Positions 35,501 to 49,900 of a stretch of DNA of 64,000 nt are shown in pieces. Both the position numbers and the translations under genes were made by a program. A model generated the notes under the pieces. It worked only from the letters and a program-made list of their open reading frames with translations, made no database searches and was not told the DNA's origin. Source of the stretch: Aplysia californica (taxonomy: Eukaryota > Mollusca > Gastropoda > Aplysiida > Aplysiidae); contig NW_004797314.1 in NCBI RefSeq assembly GCF_000002075.1, positions 1,432,736 through 1,496,735 of the forward strand. The letters are read 5' to 3'. Each line of letters opens with the position of its first letter. Within the stretch, counting starts at the first letter, position 1.

Positions 35501-38500
35501 TCAAAGTTTTGTTGAAATTAGTGTAAAGATGATGGCATTGTTTTTAAAATGGGTCTTTTTTATTTCAAGGATCTTTTAGAAAAAAATCTGAAATAGCAGT
35601 TGACATCACTTTCAACATTTATTCCATTATTCCAGCTAGGTATTTCTAACCTGTCCTCTTTCTTGGTCATGTTGTTGCTGAAGTTCTCTCAGTCGCTGCT
35701 GCCGTCGTTTCTCCATGTTGGCCTTAAAACGCTGCTGCTGCGCCTCCCTCTGGCGGTCAAACCTCTTGTTCAGATCTGCCTCCATCGCTCGTTGTTTGTC
35801 AATCAAGTCTTTCACTTTCTCCTCTGATACCAAGCCCTGGGTCCCCACGGCCTCCTGTTGACACACCACATAAAATGAATGCTTCAAAGGCTATTTATTC
35901 TTTTGTGTCTATTTGAGTGAAGCTGGAACACTTGGCTAGAGTAAAGAAACTTGACAATATAGGGAGAGAAGAAGTGATGTAGAGAACAGGAAAATACATA
36001 ACAGTTAATATCACATAAATACACTGGAGAAACAATAATGTTAATGTATGTTACATTATGCTGCACCTCCTGCAAAAGTGCATGTGGTTCTGTGCATTAC
36101 AACCAACCCATCATGGGTGTGGATGCTTTTCTTTAAGATTTTGCATCTAAACTGAGTGAAGACATTCTCTTTTGAACTCTTCAAAGTATATCAGCAAATG
36201 AGATAAGGGAGAAATCAGTATGAATCCGATCCTTTATGAACAATTGGTTTAGAAAAAAGACAGGAGAGTTTAATAAAGAACAAAGTAAATTTTGATGACT
36301 TTCTGTATAAATCTGTTAAGGCATTTCCATTTTTCAAACCAGGAATGTGCTGGAGAAGAACCTACCATCTGGTCTGTGAGATTACTGGACAACTTCTGTC
36401 GGAGCTCATTGCTCAGCTGATGGTCAGCATCCATCTCAGCCTGGGACTGTCCGGCCGCCTGCTCAAAGTGGGCAGCGGTCAGCTGTTCCTCTTCTGTCTT
36501 CAGTTTGGACTCTGTGTCATCATGACCTCGGACGGGGGGAGGAAGACCAGCCTCCAGGGCCTGCACAGAAAAATGATGAGATACAAACACTTGATGAGAT
36601 AATGTATCCAAAAATACAGTCACAGGAAAATGATAAGATATAAACAATGGGAGAGATAGTGTATCCAAATAAACATACATAGGTGATTTTTTAAAATTCT
36701 CAATGGAAAATGATGTGATGCAAATATTAAAAGGTGATTGTTAGATTCCCAAAGCTCACACAGAAAAATGATTGAGTATAAACAAATGACTAGCTGTTGT
36801 TAGGGAATAAAATGTTCACTGAGACACAAACAATAGACTAGGTAATGTATGGACATAGATATTCACAAAGGATTTATAATGTTACACAAAAGGATGATGA
36901 GACACAAATAATATGACCGATGATGTGTGAAAATATACTTTTGCTGAATCTTCTAGATGGCAAGTTTGAGGTTGAACTAGACATCAATGCATAATTTCAC
37001 GTATGTCAGCACACAAACACACAGGTTCATACAATCACAAAACACATTCAAAGGGTACCTCCTGAGAGTGCTTGTTCCTCAGTTGTTCTTCCCTATGTCT
37101 TCTCCTCTCTGCCAGCTTCTGCCTCAGATCCTCCATCTGTCTCTCCCGGGATTTGCTTAGCTTCCCAAGGGCAAGGTGCAAGTCTTTCTCATGCTGAGAC
37201 AAAATTTCCTTGATTTCACCATCCTTCAGGTCACCTAGACAATGAAAATTCACAATACAAATGAACACTATCACTAACTATTTGATAAAGGAGAAGGGGA
37301 AGTATAGTTGCATTGTAGTCTACTGCTAATTGGCTTGATAACAGCCATCTTTAGACAGGAGTTGATAAGGAAACAGTATTGAAAATAAATAGGAGCAAAA
37401 CACATCAGAGGGCCCATCAACAACCCACTCTGTGAAAAGAAAGAGAAAGACAAAAAAAAAAGAGGTGGAATAAATATAGGTCACAATGATGCCACAAAAA
37501 CCCCTCACAAACCAAATTTAATTTTTAAGTTTGTTATGATAAACTAAAGGCATTGATGGGCACATTAACCCTTCGAGCCCCATATATTTTTAGCAGCCCT
37601 TGTACCTCCCATCGTCCCAAGAGCATATATTTTCAGTTTCAGGGAATACTGAATTTGCCCATTTTTTCGAAATAAATTAACTAACTAATTAAAATTAAAT
37701 TTTTATAATATTTTTTTCAATTACTTTTAAATATCGTCATATGTTATTATCTAAACCTTATTACACGGATACTCTATTACCTGTTAGAATGCATGCCTCT
37801 TTTTCTGAAATACTGCTGTATTGGCTGGGACTAGGGTTAGGGAGTGCACAAAATGGCTGGGGCTGGAAGGGTTAAAAGAAATTCTACCACAAAAACTAAG
37901 ATCACAACTTCTCTTATAAAGAGCACCAACAGAAGTATGATAAAGCATGTATCATCATCATCACTGCCTTTCTCCCCCAGCATCACGGTTGAGGTCATAA
38001 ACAAACACTTTCTACCATTCCCTATCTTGAGCTAGCCTCTTGACATTATTCCATGTCTTCCCACTTTTCTGTACATCATTCTCTGTGACTCTTCTCCAGT
38101 TCCAGGTGGTCTTCCACTTGATCGCCACAGCCCACATAACAACATCTAAACAAAAATCACATGAAATAGAGATAAATAGACCAAATAACAGTCCAAACTC
38201 AGCAAAGCCTACCTTGCAGTTTGGACTCGAGATCTGCAGCCAGAGCAGCCATGGTCTCTTTCTCCTTGTTGCCGTTGTCCTGTAGCAGGTTCTCCATGGC
38301 ATCACGCTCCTCCCTGGACAACTCCTGTTCTAGCTGTATGCGCTCTCCATTCTGTCTGCCTAGCAACTCACCATTAGCACCAGAGGCCTGAGATAACAGA
38401 TATTAGCAAAAGGTCAATTAAAAGTAATTGACGTTTTTGACGTCCAATTATTGTAGGAAACCAAAGAAACAAAAAATGTAAGGCCATCTTTCAATCTTTG

Positions 38501-41500
38501 CATCAATTCAGTCTCTGCAGGCCTACTCAGCCAAAGAAACAACATTTATATAAATTTATAGGTTTACTATTTACGCCCTTTTATTCTCTCCATCCGTGGA
38601 CCAGAGCAAAAGGCTGAGCCTCACAATCTTGCATGACAATAGTCTTAATGTCCCTGAAAGTGGAAGTTATCTGCAATTAACATCTGCACTGTTACTTTTG
38701 CACACTGCTGATGTTCTGTTAACTTATTAACCTACTCCTCCTCGATGTTTCCTTAATCTTGAAATTCTTGAACCTGGTAAGCCCCAGGTGTGCCAACCTT
38801 ACAGAAATAGCTCTGAGCTGGGTTACCGGCCCTACAGAATTCCAAGAAATATGCTCCACACCCGTTAACCAGCCTTATGGTATACCAAGAATTACACCTC
38901 AGGTTGGCTTACAATCCGAAAAGGTTCCGCCCAAACCCAATATTTAAGGGAAAACTTTCTCACCTGCATGTGTGCAGCTCCGCCGGTGATGTTGACATTC
39001 GTCACTGTGCTTGCCCCAGCAGCCTTCCCACGCTGGAGCTGTTCCCACATTTCTGGGCTGAGCGGGATGTTGCCAGAGTTGAGTTTATCCAGCAGGATTT
39101 TCAGTGCTGCCATAAGGTCATCCTCACGGCCTTGACTTGTGCCTGGGATTTTCATTACAATTTTAAGGGTCTGACACATGACGCATATATACCTTTTTAC
39201 TGGACATTCAGAACATTGTTGTGGGATTTTTGTAAAATAAGGAGTTCTTGTCTCTTGCAAAAAGTTGGCCATAGGGCAAAAATCATTCAAAAGTACATGT
39301 TTCTCCCAAAACCTAATAGTGTAACCACCCCCTAGAAAAAGTCCTTCAACTGATAACCTCAGTTTTCAGGATATTTGTTCACTTCAAATTGCACATATCA
39401 ATGAAAGTTTACTTTTGTCAAAGTAATTACAAACAATGAAAATGTACTTGAGGATAGTAGCTGAGATTACCCTCCCCTGAGCATTGTGCAAATGTGGCAA
39501 AAAATGTCTTTGACTGCCACATCCATAAATGCACTATATACACTTTGGGGTACAGTGTCTTCTAACATCTTTTATCTCAGACCTTTGGTGCTAATGGTGA
39601 GCTGCTAGGTCGGCAGAAAGGAGAGCGCATACAGCTGTAGCAAGAGTTATCCCTGGAGGAGCAAGATTTCTAAGTCTAAAACTCACCGGCAAATTTGCCC
39701 TTAGTTCCGCCCTCTCCCATCGTGAGACTGGCTCCGACAATTGTGGCACCAGCAGCAGCTGCCGCAGCGCCTTGCAGACCGTCCTTCTCAATGGCTGCTT
39801 GGCGGGCTTCAAGAGCAGCCATTTTCTCTGGGTCAAGGTCATTGAGCAGTTTTTTTAGTTCTTCATTTTGCTGACAGATGCGGTTGTAGAATGACTCGAG
39901 GTCTTCTTGTTGACGGGCCAACTGAGAGGCCAGATGTAGATTCTGATCTTCCAACTTGTCATACAGAACCCGAACATTGAAGTCATCCAGATCGTCAGCA
40001 GATTTACCTGTTATAGAAGCATTTACATATTATCAGGTCACAGAAAGATGACAGCCAATAGACAAGCTGAGCATAAACTGCACTATCCAGAAAAAAACCT
40101 AACTCTTTATATTAGACATTACTTAACAAAAAATGTCCAGCAGTTTAGCAGCATTTTCAGCATTTTTTAACAAGCCTAAATTAAGCTCATGACTTTCACC
40201 TTTGTGAAAACAACTTTTGAAGCTAACAAGCATCATTCTCAACACTTGCCCTGGGTACAGCTTTCATACTCTTCACTGTGTCATAAATAGTACAGTGAGA
40301 GGCTACATTCCCATTGCTACTTGATTACCAGCGGACTTCAAATTTACACATGAGCTTGCTTTTTTCAGATACCAGGGATCATAACAGGTGGAATATGCGT
40401 TTATTCATTTATCTGATAAAAGCAGAACTAGTGCTGACAAAGGTTCCAAAGTAAAGATACTATGCTGGTATAGAATTGTTAAAATAACAGTAAATACAGA
40501 GTACATAGCACAGAGCAAGGCCTACCTTTATCAGCCAGAATGGGATCAGCCTCAGCTCCCTCCACTCCTGGTCTGGGGCCAAGAGCATCAGTTTTACTGA
40601 AGATCAAATACACAGTTATTTTGTAACGAGAAAGCCTGTCAAAAGAGAAGGAGCTTGACTGAAAATAAAGAACAGCCTTGGACAAATTTATAGAATTCTG
40701 ATGGGACCTGAAGTATTGTCTGATTCTTCTCAGGCTATCTTTGTTTCTTTGTTTCTAATCTACACACTCTTTCTCTTTATTTTAATCCTCATTTTCTGAA
40801 TTCTCCCCCCCACCCCCACAATTTTAGTAAAAAGACAAAACAACAGAAGACAACAACACTAACTGTGTAACTGATGTTATGAACACATTCTGCTTCATTT
40901 CATTGCGTTCATGCATAAGAAGTTTGTATAAAAACATGTAATCACCTGATATATCTCTCTGGCCAGTTATCTGGATCATAACGTAGGTACGATGGTACAG
41001 GTGGCGGCAGACCAAGTTTCCTGTACTGTGGCTTCCAGTGTTTGACTGGATAGATTACTGAGTCATGAGGACGCCAGACAATGACTGCCACCACAAGAAG
41101 CAGTACCAAGGCAGCGAAGAAGGCAATCAAACCTGTGTAGTGAGGGAAACAAATCTTTCATAAATCAATCTGAAAGTTTCAATAGGACAAGTCATAAAAA
41201 AGATAAAAAGTGTTATAAACGACCTATCACACCCCCTTTCCATGCAAATTGTAAGATCATGCAACGGCAGATATGTACCTCTATAACCAAAGAAAGAAAG
41301 GTATAAAGAACTTTTTTAACCATCTACCATAAGGCTATTGTCAGAATAAGCATCAATGTGTATTGCTCTTTCGAGTATGTATCTATATAACTCTATAGGT
41401 TTTGTAATTAAATTCCTGCATGTGGTTGAATGATGCATCTGATATGATATGTACATTTTGTCAGCTTTACTTTTCTTTACATATTAAATTTTAATTAGAG

Positions 41501-44500
41501 TAATATACAATATAGATTTTTATGTATACCTGCATGTGTTTATACGGTCCTGTACAGCCAAGAAAAATGTTCCTCTGGGATAATAAAGTATTATCTTATC
41601 TTATCTTAACTTGAGTCCTTAGGAAAGTAAAACAGTTGTCAGATACATCTATCTGGTAATGTAAGGCTGACATCAATATCTAAAGACCCTCCTAGTGTCT
41701 AAGAAGATCTTTATAAACCCAAACAGAAGTGTTACGCTTAATGTTTGTTAAACTACGCTTCTACCGACAACAATTGTCTCATAAGAAATGACATTTCAAA
41801 TACAAACTTTTAAGGGACAAATGCTTGTCAAGGACATATGGGTCAAAAGCCCTTCTTTTCTTTGATCAAGGGGGGGGGGGGGGGGGGGTAAGAAAAAATG
41901 GGAAGGGAGAACTATCACCTCATCACTCATCACAATTTCAAAATAGCAATCGTTAATTTCGTGAGGTCTCATGACACTTTTCTCAACAACTGATTAAACA
42001 TCTTCTTTGAATGGTTTATCTTTTGCTATCTTTCTGGTTAATTCCTTTTAAAATAATGTTCAAATATCTTAAAAGAGAGAACATTCTGTTTCAACTTATG
42101 ATAACCAGTCCACGTTTAGAAAAGCTGTATTTCTTGTTGAAGGGCATAATGGGTCCGTATATGACCTTTTGGCATGATGGGGAAGATATTTACTTCAAAG
42201 TGAAAAGTAGAGCCATTTAAAGGTTACTCAAGGCCAAAAAGGGATGAATGGAGTCAAAGATACCCTCCAAAGAACAACATGAAGATCCTATGAGCAATAC
42301 ACCAGGGTCACATCCGACAATCACATCTCCCCTTGACACCTCGTAGCGTAAGAGGACAGAAAAGGTAAAAAATGAGTAAGTCTAATTCTCTACTTTATAC
42401 TCGCAGTTCTTTAGGTATTTTTCCAGTCTCACTACCCTGCAGAGACAAAAATCTCACCAACAATAATTCCCCAGTCGGGCTCCTCGTTGGCCACACTCTG
42501 CTTGTAGACCCCAAGTCCCACCAGGTTGGAAGATGTGGCCGGCATCATGCGGGCTGAGGTGGAACTACAGGAAGTACCAGTCGCCTTCACTTCAATCGTC
42601 ACCTCCCTGCAGATAGCAAATTATTCTAGTCACATTTGTTTCTTTAAACAACAGGTCTTCTTATCTTCTGTTACAGTTAGCACTGGACATGAAAATCTAT
42701 TAAACGTAAACAACTATCAAGTAGTTCTGTGAGACTTTAAGATCACATGCAGCTCAAACAAAACAAAACCAAGGTTTTTGAAAAAGGGTGCCTCAATACC
42801 TGACTAAATAACCTTTCTTTTCTACCTCCCTGACAGAATGCACTTTAGCACTTTTTACAATTTGAATAAAATATAGATCAATACTCGCTATACTATTTTT
42901 TTAAGAGTTAAAAACTATTGCAGTATGTTTTATGTTCGTACCAAGAAGGCTCTTGCGCATCAGCAAACACATAAGTCCCAGCAGCTGTGAAAGCATGAGC
43001 AAAGGATGTGATGGAAGCATTGGTGTTGTCAATCAGGTTCTGTAGCTGCGTGAAGGCACCATAGTCAAAGGTGGGGTTGGAGTTGTACAGATGATTCTTC
43101 ACATATACCTGAAAAAATTCAAATAAAGACAGTCTTAGAAAAAGGTTTTAAACACATATATCAGCTAATCATCATTAACAAAAACAGCAACACTTATTGA
43201 AACATATTAACAAAATTCACAACAACAAAATTTCAAATTGCAGAAACAACTGAAAGATATTGTCGAAAGAAAATTCACATTTCATCTTTTGAAGAATCCT
43301 ACATCAAAGAAGTACAATGTTTAAGGCTCTTTTTTTTTTATCCAATACGCCAACAATTTTTTTTACAAAAGATCGGATAGAAGGGAAAAGATGCCCACTG
43401 TCTAGACAGAAGGACATTGCACGTTAGCAAAAAGTTAAAAACAGGAGAGGGGCTTACAAATCCTAAACAAGACTGGCCCACAACTTAGACCCCTGAAAAC
43501 TTGTAAAACAGTGTCTATCTGATGTGTTAAAACTTGCTGCACCACTCTAGAGCACAAACATGAAGTCAGAACGCTAAAACTCACAGGATAGTGGCTTGAC
43601 GCACGGTCGGTGGAGTTGATCCAGACATTAAAGAGAACAATTTCTCCCAGCTCCAGACACAGGGCAGGATTGGTGATCATGTTAAAGGGGATTGTGGTTG
43701 ACAACAAACGTCTTCTTCCTATCGGCACACCAGAGCCCAGTGTTGGCAGGTCATCTGTAAGGTGGGTCAGAAAAGTAAAACACCATTAACTTGTAATCAA
43801 AGAATTCATTATGATCATGATTCTAAAATTATAATTTATTCACGCACGTTTGAAGAGACATATCTGAATATTTATCACTATCTCTAAGCTTTTGGAAAGC
43901 CTGAGCATGAACAGCTGCTGGCATGTAACCAGCCTCAGTGACTCTGTTAATCAAATGTCTCATGACAGTAATAATGTTTCATTTGATGGGAATGATGTAT
44001 TCATCTCCTTTTATCAATTTTAAACAGTCAAAAATAAATCTAACTAGTGGTTGTTTTTTTAAATTTTCTATTTTCCACAATAAATTTAATGTCCTTAATA
44101 AAACACCTTTCACAAGGATCATAGTCTCTCCTTGCTGAGCCAAAAATTGAACTCATAATCATAGGGTTGTGGGTCTGATGTCATAACTACAAGACTTACA
44201 CCCCCCCCCCCTCCCATGTCACTATCTAAAACATAATATGAAAACATGGATGATACAAAATGCATACTGATAGAGGAGACACCTCCAGAAAGCTATGATT
44301 TCTCTGACTTGATCATGTAACCAATAATCATATTTACACAATATATCTTGGGCAGATGCAGCATCAGTGTACACGGAGCCCGCCACACCGGTGTCAAAGA
44401 AGTTGATGACATAGACATTGCTGGAGCCGGTGGTGGCCTCGCTTGGCCCGTACACATCCGTCTTGGTCTACAGTCACAGAAAAGGGAACAGAATTTCAAT

Positions 44501-46916
44501 ATTATCAGAACAATAACAAAATAGTATGTGCATAGCACATCTCTTGCTTGAGTTTCACCAGATATCATTAACGATACATTATTTTGATTATTTGTCTTTG
44601 TACATTTCTTTCATCATACCAGGTTATTTGAGAACAATAAAGAAGAGCAATTTTGACTTTCAAGTGAATCAGTGGCTTGGTCAAGCTGTAACCACTAGAT
44701 TTACTTAAAAGTATGTTGTGAACTTGATGCAGCATTTTCTAGCTGCTTATACTCCAGTAGTCAGCCATAAAACATGTATAATAGTCTTTTAATTACTTTA
44801 CGTCCACTTTCAGTTTTGCTCTTTTATTAGTCAAGAAGTACCAAGATGATAGTAAACATTCAGCCATGATTTCATAGGGAAGGGAAGGGTATATTTTCTT
44901 ATCGAACATCTTCACTATATTCCAGTATAAGTATCGAATATCATGACAGTCAGTACATATCCTACTTTAGCATTCCTATTCTCCCTTTTCTTGGTTCATT
45001 TTTCATTTCTATCCTCTTTTGAAACCAATTTGGGTTTTTTTCCATTTGTCAAGCAAGTTTTCTAAATATCACAAAATCAGTGCATTTTGCAAACTTACAA
45101 AAGCGGTAGTTGTGCCAGTGACAGGATCAGTGATGGAGATACTGATGGTTCCATCCGAGGCCAGCTCTAGCTGTACGCCCGGCTGAGTTGTGCTCTGACA
45201 CGTGATGTTGCAGATCTCTGTGTAGTCTTTGTAGTTGTCACATTGGCAGCTAAGCAAGACAAAAAAACAAGACATAGCATATGGGGTCAATAGGTTTTTA
45301 ATTTTCATAGCATAAATAAATTTCAACAAGATTCTGACTTGATGAAAAGTAAGACTAATCCAGTAAGCAATATTTGATAAAGTTTTAATACACTATGGTA
45401 GAATCTTTCAATTTTATTTACATCAGTTAAGAAATGGTCAATGAAGATACTTGAGATATTAAAATCGACAGAAGTAGTAAGCAAAATAGGCCATAAACTT
45501 GGAAGTCAGTTGAACTGTAGGCGGAAGAGCACAGGGTATACAGGAGGAGGAGGAGGAGGAAAAGAAAAAACAAACTACACTGTACTTACTATCCCAGACT
45601 GACTTGCACCGATCCTCCATTAGGGCAAGTTGTGGTACAGTCCACAGCACTGGGGTTCTTGCAGGTTCTGTCACTGGCCCAGCGTACCTCCGTGGTGGAA
45701 CAAGAGCTGTCCACAACCTGCTGGCAGTTCGCATCCGAGTCTCCATTGACCGCTTGACCCTCCGCCTCGTCGTAGAAGATGTAGCCCGAGAGACACTCGC
45801 AGCTGCCATCAGAGGGCTGGTAGTAACGGTATTTGCCGATACATGAGCACATTGAGCTGCCCACACTTGATGTTGCCGAGCTACCACAGACCCGACAGTA
45901 CTGCTGACCTTCAAGGTCATTGTAGGTACCCTCTGGACAATTGGTGCAATCCGCATACTCTGTGGCTAGTTCTCTGGTTCCATACATGCCCTGGAAGTTA
46001 ATATGGTGTAATGAAACTAGGATGAGATATATTTGAATCGAAGCAATCAACAGTAACAGTGTGACTACTTAATCCTACTTATGATAAGTTTCAATTGGGT
46101 AATAAAAGAAGTCTTAGTAAATTATTTTTTTTTAAAATAGGATCATATTAGATTTAAAGACCATAGTACCCTAAACATTTAGAAATAAAGTGGCATAATC
46201 CTGGGGAAAGAGCAGTATTTTTTTTGTTCCAGGAACACACTTGATAAAGGATACATGTTTAAGAAAATGTTTTTTCATTCCCCTTGAATGAATATATGAA
46301 GTCGGTTAGAAATAGAATGATTTTAGATAGAAATTCACTAGCTATTATCCTCATTTAAACATCATTTGTCATGACAATTTTTCGTTGCTGCAAAAACCAT
46401 TATCTTTCCCTACCACAAGGAAAAGTGCTAATCAAATTGTACTTTGAACAATCTTTGTACTTGAGAACAAGGTAACTTTGCTGTGTAAACAGTGGGGTTT
46501 TTTTGTTTTTGCAAGTCTTACCGCAGGACATGGCAGATACCATGGGGAACCTTCAGGACAATAGGAACCTATAGGGCATGGGTTGTCAGTGCCATGGTGA
46601 GTCATCGCGGGACAGTAGTAGCCCGCAGGGCAGATGTAGCAGTCCGCTCTATCCGTATCATTGCCATAGTAGCCGGCAGGGCAAGGGGAGCAAGATTTGG
46701 CCAGGGTGTCTCGAATGCCACTTGGGTGGTCAGCCTTGTATCCTGGACGCAAATAGAAAATACAATTAGCAGGAAATACGAACCAGACAAAAATGTTTTT
46801 CAGAAAAGTATATTTATAATGCTGGAACTCTATATCTGATATATCTGTCAGTTTTGTTTGTTTGTTTGTTTGTTTGTTGAAATTTATGCATGTCGTTGTG
46901 GTACTGAGCTTTAGAG

Positions 46917-46981
<65 letters not shown>

Positions 46982-49900
46982 GTGAGTGTCTGTGTGCGTG
47001 TGTGTTTTGTAAGCACCACCGAGCACTTTTTATGGATTCTGGCGCGTTATAAATTCATTTATTAATATTATTATTATTATTATCTGCGTACAAATATACT
47101 GGTATTGCCTTTACTAGTATAGTGAAATTGTCCAAGATGACCATCCTTCATCGAGGTGACATGCGATTGTCTTAGACAGGTGGACATCTTGGGTAGTATC
47201 ATTATAATAGTTTTAAAAATGCAAGGGTGGAAGTTGGAAGTGGCAATTTATGCGGCTAATTATCTTGGACTGGCGGTCGTTAAAGCAGATTCGACTGTAT
47301 TTTTATTTTGTTAGTAGTCGACTCAAACTTCCTCCTAACATTTATGTAAATAGTAGGGTGAGTACCCCTAAACAGTCTCACAGAAGGTGCTACTGCAGGC
47401 ACCATTCCCACTGCCATTCAGCCACCAGTTTGCTTCACATCTGGAGGCAAACACAGTATATCATAGCTCCAGGCTTCAGTGCAGACAGAAAGTGTATGAG
47501 TTCACCAGCAGCTGGACTTCACTCGATCGTTTGCAACAGCGATTATGTGTAATTGAGAATTCAGGATAAATCTGATAACTTGGTTCGTGAGAAATATCTT
47601 TTGTACATGCTTATCCATTATCTTTTATTAGTACTAGATGTTCAAAACTGTCTAACATTAAAGTTTTTAAAAAAAGTTATTGTTCACAGCTGATTTTTAC
47701 TTCACAAGGAAAAAAGTAGAAAAATACCTAGTGGGCACATTAAGCTCATGTTGCTGCCCTCGGGACAGTAGAACGGGTAAAGACACAGTATGGGCGTGTC
47801 TGTGGCGTTTGGACACTTGTAGCCACCGGGGCAGATGTATGGATCTCCAGTTGTTCCATTACAGAAATATCCTGGCCGGCAATCGATTTCAATTGAGGCC
47901 CCTGTAATAAAAAGGAAATAATTGAAACAAGAGTGAATTATTCGAGCACATAACAAACAACAAAAAACTTGAAAACACGAGACTGATTTGTGGAATCTAA
48001 AAAGATTAGAGTTGGAAATTAGCAGTTTAACAAAGTCAGCATAATAACAGTCACATTTCACTCCGATGTAATTAAATTAATAAAAACAGTGGAAAGAACT
48101 AGAGAGGGCAGATCACACAACAGTCCCTACTTTTTTGTTTTAGTAGAGGTTTTACGGTACTCGAATAATGAATTTTCATAAATCAGTTTTATTCTCATAG
48201 CAACCTACCCTCTGGACACTCAAACGTCTCTCTGCAGGGTATGCCTTGAGTGTTGTCCGTGTCATTAGGGCAGTAGTACCCTGGTCGACACAGGGGACAG
48301 TCGTCAGTTGATCCTGCCCCAGGTGTGTCCCTCATGCGTCCCGCTGGACACAGGCGAGGCTCATCTCCCTCCAGACAGAAGAAGCCGGGAGGACACAGAT
48401 TCCACTCATAGCTTGCCATACCTGAAGACACACAGAGAAAATAACCAAAGGGATACACTGAATTAACACACACATATTGTAATATAAAGCTGGCTATACT
48501 TGTACAATGTTGTTGGGGAGTTAAAAAGGGCAAGAGAGAGATACTTGTACATAAAGAACAAAAAAATGACAAACCCTACAGGAACATATCATGATACAGC
48601 TTTTTTGTTTAAAAAAATCCAAAAGATAAGTCTCTATAGAAATTCAAACGTAAAGCTAATTGAGAACATCATTTGCAAACTTTGACGTATTCAATTGGTA
48701 AAATAAAAAATTCTAAGACTAGTTGAACAATTCAATAGTGTGATGGTTTTTGTGTTCTTGTTTCCACATTCTTGTGTGCATATTAGTTATTATTCCTCGA
48801 GCACAGACATGAAATATTGATGTTTTGAGACAGTGTATAACAAATTTAAACAAATGTAATCATATAACAGCAGTCCGACAGTATCAAATTGTTACGCCAA
48901 TACAGTTCAACCTGCTCTAATGGCCACCTGTATGAGACAATCACCTGTACAAATGGCCACTTTCCATTTTTCCCCTTGCATTTTTTGGGGGCATTATAAT
49001 GACACTGTGAGATTGCCTCTTGTATAAAGTATCCTCTTTTCTCTTAGACAATTTTGACTATATCTCCATACCAGTGTAGTTGCACCAATAGCCAGCTGGA
49101 CAGGGGAAGCAATCAGTGATGACAGCTGCTCCGGTAATGTTCCTGTAAGTCAAGCGAGGACAGGGCTCAGTGCCGTTGCCTTTCAGACAGTACTGGCCAA
49201 CAGGGCACGGCTCTGGGTTGGTGGTTCCTGGGGTAGAGAAACATATGTTCCAAGTCTTGTGAAACACAGCTCGCTCGGGTGAAGGGTTTAAATCAGCACA
49301 TCTCATAATTCTTAAGTCACCCTTAAACTAATGAAGTTTGTAAATACTCTATCTGCCTTAATTTTAAAGTGAAAAGCTCGGCATTGCGCCAAGTAATTTT
49401 ATTCTATTTATTAGATGATTTATTGACACTCAGATGAATATCAAATTAGCATTATCATCTGCGGAACAAAGATCAGAGTTGAAGACAATCAAATCATGAA
49501 CAGAGTAAAAAAAAGAAAAGTTAAATACAGAAGAACATACCTCTATCAATAAGTTCAATGATAATTTGTGTAGCAATAAGAAAAAATTGTGTCACTTGTT
49601 GCTCTGAGTTGGCTCGAGATATCTGGCCAAAAGCCTCGATTTTCTCATAACCTAGTGCTCCTGACTCCCCTGTTTTTATCAACTTTTAGGGCTTGAACAG
49701 ATCTATAATTTGATACCACATTGGTACACAGTCAAAATGCAACAAATGACTCATTTTGGCGTGAAGTTTTGCACATATCACCCTGCATATAACCGCCCTT
49801 AACACAATCTCCTTTTACTGTAATCTTAAACTAAAAACTAAAACCACAGCTACCTCCTTTCAAAATTCACATCTCCATGGGGACAATCTCCAACAAAATT

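Noticed and set aside
43585-43754. GRRRLLS considered as a furin cleavage site in the ectodomain
   Set aside because: It lacks Arg at the -4 position of the R-x-[KR]-R consensus; too weak to call.
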